From: Sialis fuliginosa | Taxonomy: Eukaryota; Arthropoda; Insecta; Megaloptera; Sialidae | Length of the DNA stretch: 64,000 nucleotides | Direction: 5' to 3' | Assembly (NCBI GenBank): GCA_961205875.1 | Contig: OY540812.1 | Span: 16,306,001-16,370,000, forward strand | Shown here: positions 57,126 through 64,000 of the stretch, one piece after another | Numbering within the stretch: position 1 is the stretch's first letter | Layout: the number at the start of each line of letters is the position of its first letter | The notes under the pieces: model-generated | Database searches by the model: none | The model's input: only the letters and a program-made list of their open reading frames with translations | What the model was told of the DNA's origin: nothing | Translations under genes and position numbers: made by a program

Positions 57126-60100
57126 CTATTTATTATGGAATGCAAAATTGACTCTCTGATTATCAGAACAATGTCTGAACGTTAATCTCCAAAAAGCGAT
57201 TCGGAAATCTGGCGCATAGAACGCGTAAATGAAAGGATTTATCGCCGAATTGATCCAACCCAACCACGTTAGGAAGGCCATGATCAGTGGACTGACATTT
57301 GGCAAGAACGGAGTCAAAAGGTAATAGATAAAAAATGGTAGCCAGCACGCTACGAATCCTCCAACCACGATGCTTAATGTTTGGGCAGTTTTAGTCTCTC
57401 TTCTGAACGATGATACTCTGTTAGTAGGCTCGAGATTCAGGACGGAGACGTCCAGATGCAAGGATTCAGGTCTTGATCGAGACACCGCTAGAGTTGTTGT
57501 GTTTTTGTTGTAGATGCTTGCGGCTCTTTGAGGTGTCGGTGTATGGTCTGAAGTGTGGAACGAGTACGTGTGAGTCGAACGAACGGAGCGGTTTATGTTC
57601 TGTGTCGATGAGTTCCTAGAATGTAAGATTATTTTAATTTGTGCATGATATTTAAAGCTGGTACTTGATACATAGAAATTTATTTGGACGCAAATATGAA
57701 ACAAGCCATGGATTTGACCCTTTAGGTCCACACAACCAACTTCCCAACATGATGTTACTATAAATACTTGAATACTGACTATCTATTGTTTCCATATAGT
57801 TTATGTGAATATATTTACATATAAATTTTTTAATGGAATTTGTCAAAAAAAATTTTACACCATTTTTTGAATTTCGTAAAATTTTAGAACATATTCACGA
57901 CAAGACGCTTCGATTGGCACAACAAAGTCAATAACATTTTTTATTTGCGAGATTTCGTGCACGTAAAAAATGACACGTACGTACGTACATACACATATAC
58001 ACATACATATGTCTGAAAATAATGTAAATATACTATAGTGACCTTGAAACGAAAATATGTTGAAATTTTTGATTTTGCTTTTCGGACCGTTTAATTTCCT
58101 GTTGGGAAGTTAATAAAATTGTAAAATATTTAAATAATTAAAATAAATTACCCAGAACATCGATTAACAACTGTTGCATCTTCACATTCTGACGATCCTC
58201 TGCAGTCAGATTCTTCTCTGCAAACTAACTTCTGTTTTCTCAACTTGAAAGAATGAAATAAATAAATAATAATGAAATGAAGTAGCTGCAAATTTTCTGT
58301 GTCAACGGATACAAAACTTTTTAGATCAGTTATCGTTTACAGAATTTTAATCTTTATAGATGTACCTACTATTTAATTTATATTAATTTAAATTATCTTA
58401 ATCTTTAACGATTATTTATTCGGCCTTATAAAATTTAGCTCTTAAAGATTTTTTAATTGTTTGATAATTGTGAAAATATTCGCGGCAATTAATTACATGC
58501 GCCTTTATCTCATTTTTCTTTCTTTTTCTTTATACTTTTCAATTAATCTTAAGTTGATTTGTTCGAAACAATTATATAAATGTTTCAGTTAGTTGTATGT
58601 TGTACCTATTTTAATGTAATTTATTGTAAAATTTTATTTTTACAATTTCATTAATTATTCTTACGTAATTCCTTTTTAAAAACAAAACTAAACATGGGGT
58701 AAAAGTAAGGGAATAAATTAAACGCGCACTATTTTAAATGAAATGAGAAATACTCAAGAGCATTAAATAAACTATTCTAACACTTAATAATCTATTATAA
58801 CATTTGTAAACAATATTAACAGTATTTTTTGTGTTTTAGCAATAGTTGATTAATATAAACTAGTGTTAAGAAAATACTTTTTGTTCATTAAAGAAATAAA
58901 ATGACACAGAAAAATAATTGCTCCTTACAATAGCTAAATGAGTATTAGGTTGGTGAGATTTGTATTAAATGAGCAATATCATGTATTTATATAATATTTT
59001 ATAAATTGTGCAGAGTTGATGTTCTAATAAAATATAAGTTAACTGTCCTTGGTTAGAGCAATCTATTGGGGCGAAATCGAGTTGATTTAGTTTTGAGTTG
59101 GTTAGTTTTCGTTAGGTTAGGTCTATTCTAACACATCAACACGTGATATTTGATAGTTGTGACGTCGGTAACGGCATATTCTTCAGGTTTATGTTTATTT
59201 ATGTTCCGCGGAACACAGTTTAAAAACCACAGCACTAAACTATTAGATGTGATACATACACTTATACTTCTCTTGCATCGATGCGCATCTATCCCGGCTA
59301 GCTGATCGTGTCGTTGCGCAATAACGCACGATATGCGCACGTACACGTACAGCATCACGGTCATCGGCAAGAAGAACGAGCCCATTGCTGAAAACACCAC
59401 GTACCCTTCGTTCTTGTTATAGCGGCAAGTGTTACCCTCGTGTCGACCTGGTTCGTACCTGGAATAAATAAATCTCAATGTACTATGGGCTTCAGATATC
59501 TTCTGCCACTCTAAAGGTCAGAATCGATTACAACAGAAATATTAAGACAAACATCATCGGTCATCTTGTTTAGGGGGAAACTTGTATAATTACATCATTT
59601 TAAATAAAAACACATATATACGTTCATTTCATTAATTAATTTTATATCAAGTTTAACATATTTAATTACTAAAATTCGGAAAATCAAATATTTATTGTCA
59701 CAAAATTTACTTATTTATACAATTTTCAATAGAATACAAAATAATTTAAAATATATAAACGAAGAATACTTCTTTATCTAACAAATGAGTTTCAAAATAT
59801 CTGTCTTCCTTTGGTACATGGAGAAATGATTTAAATATTATAATAAACAAATGGGAAGAGTCTACTAAGTTTGTGATAAGCGAATTTGAATGAAAACTGG
59901 TCGACCACTTCTGCATTACACTGTACCTACATAATATAAATAAGGAAAATCGATAATATTATAAATATTATTTACATTGAACCATACAAATCTAATTTAC
60001 AATGTTCAAGTTGAAATACTAATAATTGAGTATCCTTTAAAATTCAAGATGAACTACTTTAGACGAACCGAGACGAGAAGATATTAAATTTATATTTTTT

Positions 60101-63100
60101 GACATATTATTTATATACAACAAAATTAAATAGTATTGTCACTGTGTGCTTAAGAAAACATATTCATTAAATTTATTTATCTTTAATAGTTTTTGAAAAA
60201 GGTATGTGAAAATTTCAGGGAACATAACAATCTTAGCATCGATCCTTTAACCCTTTACCTGTCATGGGTAACGACAAACTAACATTACAATTTTAAATGG
60301 AAATATAGATATTATGTCATTTTTAGTACCTATACGAAAGTGTTATTCGAATTATTATAAATACATATGTAATTAATTAATTTTAAATTATACGTATATG
60401 TAATAAATAATTAATAATATTTGTTTAAAAGAAAAAGTGAATTATGGCACATTGGCGATTGAGCAGTTATAAAAGAGACATATTCTAATGAACTCTCTGC
60501 AGTAAATATCATTAAATAAAGAACTTTATACGTGACTGTTTCAGGATGCTTGCGGATTAGTTACAACCTATATATTTAAGAGAATACTGAAAATTGTGAC
60601 AGCTTATATTGCTCCAACGTATACATAGACAAGTTAGTTATCATTCGAAAGGTCATAGCTTGAATTTGTGCTTCTTTGGGGTTGCAGGCTACTTCGTCTT
60701 TAAATTCAGAAGTTATCAATTATATTGTTTTTTGATAACTTATAGTTAGAAGGGGCCAGGGTAAATAAGAAAAAAAATCATCTTAGCTGCGGTAAAACGG
60801 TTTAAGGGGGTGAAATACCCCTATGAAAATGTGCAAAATAATCATATATTTCAAATAAATCTGAAACTAATGAAGATTTAAAAAATCTATAATACAAAAT
60901 TTTCATGATTTTTTAATAATAATATCTAATAATAATAAAGTTAAAAAAATAGACAGTAAATACGAGAAAGTACAAATTAAACTAATATCTCATTTGATTG
61001 TGAGAACGTAAACTGTTTTTGTTGAATAATGTTTTATATATATTGACATTTAAAATAAAATTCAAAGAGTTGGATAATTGTTGATGCAGAAAATTAGAAA
61101 ATCTGCGTTTTTCCCGCCGGTTTAAAAAAGTTTTAAAAATTGTTTGTGTACTTTTTCAACTTAAAATTTTTTTTATTCTGCTGATAGTAAGATGGTATTT
61201 TTTTTAAGAAAAGAAAGATAGAACTTAGCTTATGTATAATATATTATTAAATTAATATATTAAATACTCTTAATCGTGCTTGTTAGATCTACAATGTATA
61301 CAATATATATACAGACAATGAAGATTTTTTACATCAATTAAATTCCTACATTCTATACTTTATTAATAATGCATTTCAATTTTCTTTTATATTTTCTTTT
61401 TCAAAATAAAAGACGTAAGCTAGTTTATACATTCTATTTTTGTATGCATACCTTCAGTAAATATATGATAAAGAAATTCAGGAGAATATAAATGAAAATG
61501 TACATGAAAAACATTTTGTAGCAAACAATTTTGTACTATTTAAATATAATTTTTTATAAATTTATTTATAATAATATCTTATTTCATATCAAGTTTAATG
61601 TTTATTGTAATGTTTCTGTAAACATCATGTGAAAAATTTATACGTATACTTATTACGTCTTGACAAATCCATAACGACGGAAAACACAAAGCGTTTTTCT
61701 TTGATGATGTTATAAATAAAATTATTTTTCATTTATGTAAACATTATTCAGCAAATTATACAGGAAAAAGAGCAAATAAATAAATTAAAGAGATGTCTGT
61801 GTTTTTGGTAGCCAATCGTTTATATTTTATTTATGGTTTATAATTTATAATTATAATGGGCTTTTACTTTGAGCTGAAGTATTATTTTACAATAAAAGTT
61901 TAAAGATTAACTGCTAAACTTTTGGTTTTCTCTGCAGCTTCGCTCATGTTTAATTTAAGATCGTGAAATGCACGTGTAACCGCTTTCTTTACCACTCCGT
62001 GTTTGTTTTTTTTTTTACGAATTCGATATTAAGTAATTCTACGTACGTGCTTAATATAATTGTAATTGTTACATGATAGTATCTAGCCTTAACTAATTCA
62101 GAAGTTTGGGCTTTCTAATAGTGAAAGTCCAATCAAAATAAGAATTTAATAAATAATCTGAATAAAAAATTCAGATAGAAAGACAAATAAGAACTATCAA
62201 AATGGATTATATTTTCTGTTCAATTATAGAGCCTATTGATTTATGTATATATTAGTATCTGGGACTTGAACCGGAATTTATTTATGATTCGGGTTCCGTT
62301 ATTTTTTAGGGTGGAGGTTCGGGTTCAAGTTTGTAATTGTAGGAAGAAAATTATTTTGTTCGAAAAAAATTATAGTTAACAAATATAACAATTTTTGATC
62401 AAGGAAAAAACATTAATAGCCATTAAAATATAGCTAGAAAAAGTGGGGGGGGGAGCAAAAAATAAAAATACATTTTAAAGATTTAAATATTTATTTTTCA
62501 GATTTTTTTTGCAAATTGAAATGTAATTCAGTTATAGAATTTAAAAATATATAAATTTTAGTATTTGACTTGATAACTCACATAAATAATACCATAAAAT
62601 TCAAACAGATTTCAAGTTAGTACATTTTATAATCTCTTGGTTACCGATTATCCATAAAAAGGTTCGGGTTGAGGTTAATGAAAAATACTGTTTTTCGGGT
62701 TTACGGTTCGGGGTAAGGTTTAAGTCCCTGATTATTATGATATAAGATTTACAAAATTATAGAAAAATGATAGAAATTATTAACTACAGTACCACTTAAA
62801 ATAATAAACTAATTAATAAAACTTTGGGAAAGTTTACAAAACGTAAGAAAATATAAATTACAGTAGGTTTAATTGTATGTTAATTTACATAAACTTAAGA
62901 TTTTAAAATTACTATGTATTCGACAGTTATATCCATTATATTATTAGATTTTGTATGTATATTAAGGAAAACTTACCATCCGAATATTGGTGGACACGTA
63001 ATAGCTGCCGCGGCCAACCAAACGACAACAATCATTGCCAGAGCAAGTCGCTTAGAGCGTCTTCTCCTGGAGTAGTTGAGAGGCTGCGTGACTGCCAAAT

Positions 63101-63205
63101 AACGGTCTACGCTGATGGCGCATAGAGATAAGATGCTAGCTGTGCATAGCAGAATGTCCAGTGATACCCAAACGTCGCATAGTGCGCGACCCAACTGCCA
63201 AGAAC
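57126..63205 (-). CDS. Biogenic-amine GPCR (octopamine alpha2-like), TM3 to stop
   Basis: Exons on the minus strand: 63205-62977, 59458-59260, 58243-58152 and 57615-57126; phases match at every junction. The first exon has TM3 (CDVWVSLDILLCTASILSLC with the amine-binding Asp, then the DRY motif) and TM4 up to ITCPPIFGW. The second has TM5 (YVVFSAMGSFFLPM, with Ser at the two positions that contact catechol/phenol hydroxyls). The third and much of the fourth form the intracellular loop 3. The last has TM6 (CWLPFF), TM7 (WINSAINPFIYAFY) and a short tail. It is a plasma-membrane G-protein-coupled receptor for a biogenic amine; the sequence fits insect alpha2-adrenergic-like octopamine receptors best from memory, but the ligand is not proven. 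TM1-TM2 and the start lie to the right of the window. Loop 3 is moderately long (about 120 residues) and the first part is cysteine-rich. Confidence 0.92.
59479..59928 (+). repeat. Dispersed repeat R3, copy b
   Basis: Matches 22338-22805 over nearly all its length. It begins only about 20 bases from the TM5-exon acceptor (59459-59460), so the branch-point region of this intron lies inside the repeat. Confidence 0.75.
62259..62730. mobile_element. hAT-like MITE in receptor intron
   Basis: Ends CTGGGACTTGAACC / GGTTTAAGTCCCTG. The flanking 8-mers ATTAGTAT and ATTATTAT differ at one position, consistent with an aged hAT target duplication. The inside is rich in GGTTCGGGTT-type blocks; similar blocks occur at 6715-7110 and 26150-26210. 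Confidence 0.65.
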
Positions 63206-64000
63206 CTGAAATGAGATAAAATGAGATAAAAAGGTTGTTATGTGTAATATGTAGGGGGTATTGTAAAGAATTTTTAGAACTGCGAAATTTGAGTCAAAAA
63301 TTATATATTTAAAAAAATAAATAGGTTTCCATTTGAAAAAAATTATTGACCCCTTCCACTCAAGGTTGAAATTGTTACTTCCATCGGTTTTCTACCAAAC
63401 ATTTTTCGTAAAAGTCCTTAATTTTCCAGATATTTTACAGTCTCAAGATAAAAAAAATCAACCTGTATACTTTACTCTGTATTTTAACGAAATACATGAA
63501 TGTGTATAAAAGATTCCATGTAAACCACAATTATATTTGACGTAATCTAAGGGTTTAACATCCTCTGTCTCTATTCAATCGAAACAAAACTAATTAAGAG
63601 ATTGAAGATTAAGAGATTTGTGTGAAACGAACATGCGTTTTCTATACTTCAAAAGTACATTCTGTTTTCGTTGAATAATATATGAAGTTTATTCGCTTTG
63701 GCACAATATAATGTTAAACAGTCTTGGATATAACCCCAGTAATGGCTATTTTTAAATTAATTGTACTGAATTAGAAATATTTGTTGATATTGTTTACTAC
63801 CATTTCTGAATATTAATTTATATACATTTAACTGTATTTCAGAGTGATTTGATGATAATCGGCCATTAGGTATCAAAATAGTGGACATTTAAACTAATTA
63901 TTAGTATAATTTATTAATTATTAATTAATTGTTTCAAATTTGACGATTCTTTATTTTATATCTTTTGTGTCGTAGTACTTATCATTTTGTAATCATTAGC
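63206..64000 (-). other. Receptor intron, incomplete, with repeats
   Basis: Part of the intron before the TM3 exon. It contains a relative of the 2448 foldback (63330-63475; ATATTTTACAGTCTCAAGAT) and R1 copy c (63711-64000, cut by the window edge). No exon is seen. Confidence 0.6.
63711..64000 (+). repeat. Dispersed repeat R1, copy c
   Basis: Same orientation as copy a, uninterrupted, running off the right edge (GTCGTAGTACTTATCATTTT near the end). It shows the undisturbed R1 sequence at the site where F1 is inserted in copy a. Confidence 0.65.

Larger units (their letters stand above)
59469..62976 (-). other. Receptor intron between TM4 and TM5 exons
   Basis: 3.5-kb AT-rich intron with repeat R3 copy b (59479-59928) directly upstream of the acceptor and a hAT-like MITE (62259-62730). 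No exon is recognised between them. Confidence 0.7.

Noticed and set aside
57652-57731. Extension of the last receptor exon upstream of 57615
   Set aside because: A good acceptor (CATTCTAG) at 57616 and the phase match to the 58152 exon show that this is intron.
59128-59259. Extension of the TM5 exon beyond the GTATGT donor
   Set aside because: It runs into unrelated sequence instead of loop 3; the phase-0 donor at 59259 joins properly with 58243. An alternative phase-1 donor (AGAA|GTATAAG) would shift the next exon out of frame.

Overview
The window is AT-rich eukaryotic nuclear DNA, almost certainly from an insect. Genes are split by GT-AG introns, and the proteins are animal ones: an EXT1/tout-velu glycosyltransferase, XK-related membrane proteins, a CNGA-type cyclic-nucleotide-gated channel and a class A biogenic-amine receptor. 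Introns and intergenic DNA are packed with short inverted-repeat transposons. The insect order cannot be settled from the sequence alone. All introns below were assigned by eye from splice sites, reading phase and protein continuity.

Layout. (1) 2-1090 (+): the C-terminal GT64 half of EXT1 (ttv), entering from outside the window. (2) 1104-11010: gene-free and full of foldback elements. (3) 11011-32735 (+): a tandem cluster of four XK-related (XKR) genes. Each has four homologous coding exons with identical intron phases (2, 1, 1), and all four frames are intact. (4) 32736-44215: mostly repeats, with one candidate 5' coding exon of the channel at 38768-38818. (5) 44216-50271 (+): a CNGA-type channel subunit with S1-S6, pore, C-linker, CNBD and C-terminal leucine zipper, eight exons that join in frame into 654 codons. 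(6) 50272-57125: intergenic, with several MITEs and a 1.37-kb near-perfect palindrome. (7) 57126-63205 (-): four exons of an amine-type GPCR (TM3 to the stop codon); TM1-TM2 lie beyond the right edge.

The genes do not form one pathway. EXT1 polymerises heparan sulfate in the Golgi, XK-related proteins are plasma-membrane proteins of the lipid-scramblase family, and the channel and the receptor are signalling proteins.

The most unusual content is the set of long palindromic elements. Several unrelated foldbacks share ACAGGNTGT-like ends. One family carries interchangeable cores (one is a 300-bp GC-rich CGGCCGT palindrome, another a nested MITE). One palindrome has a cysteine-rich reading frame in its loop. 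Within the XKR cluster, a stretch of about 95 bp in exon 4 is much better conserved at the nucleotide level than the rest, which suggests gene conversion or an overlapping constraint.
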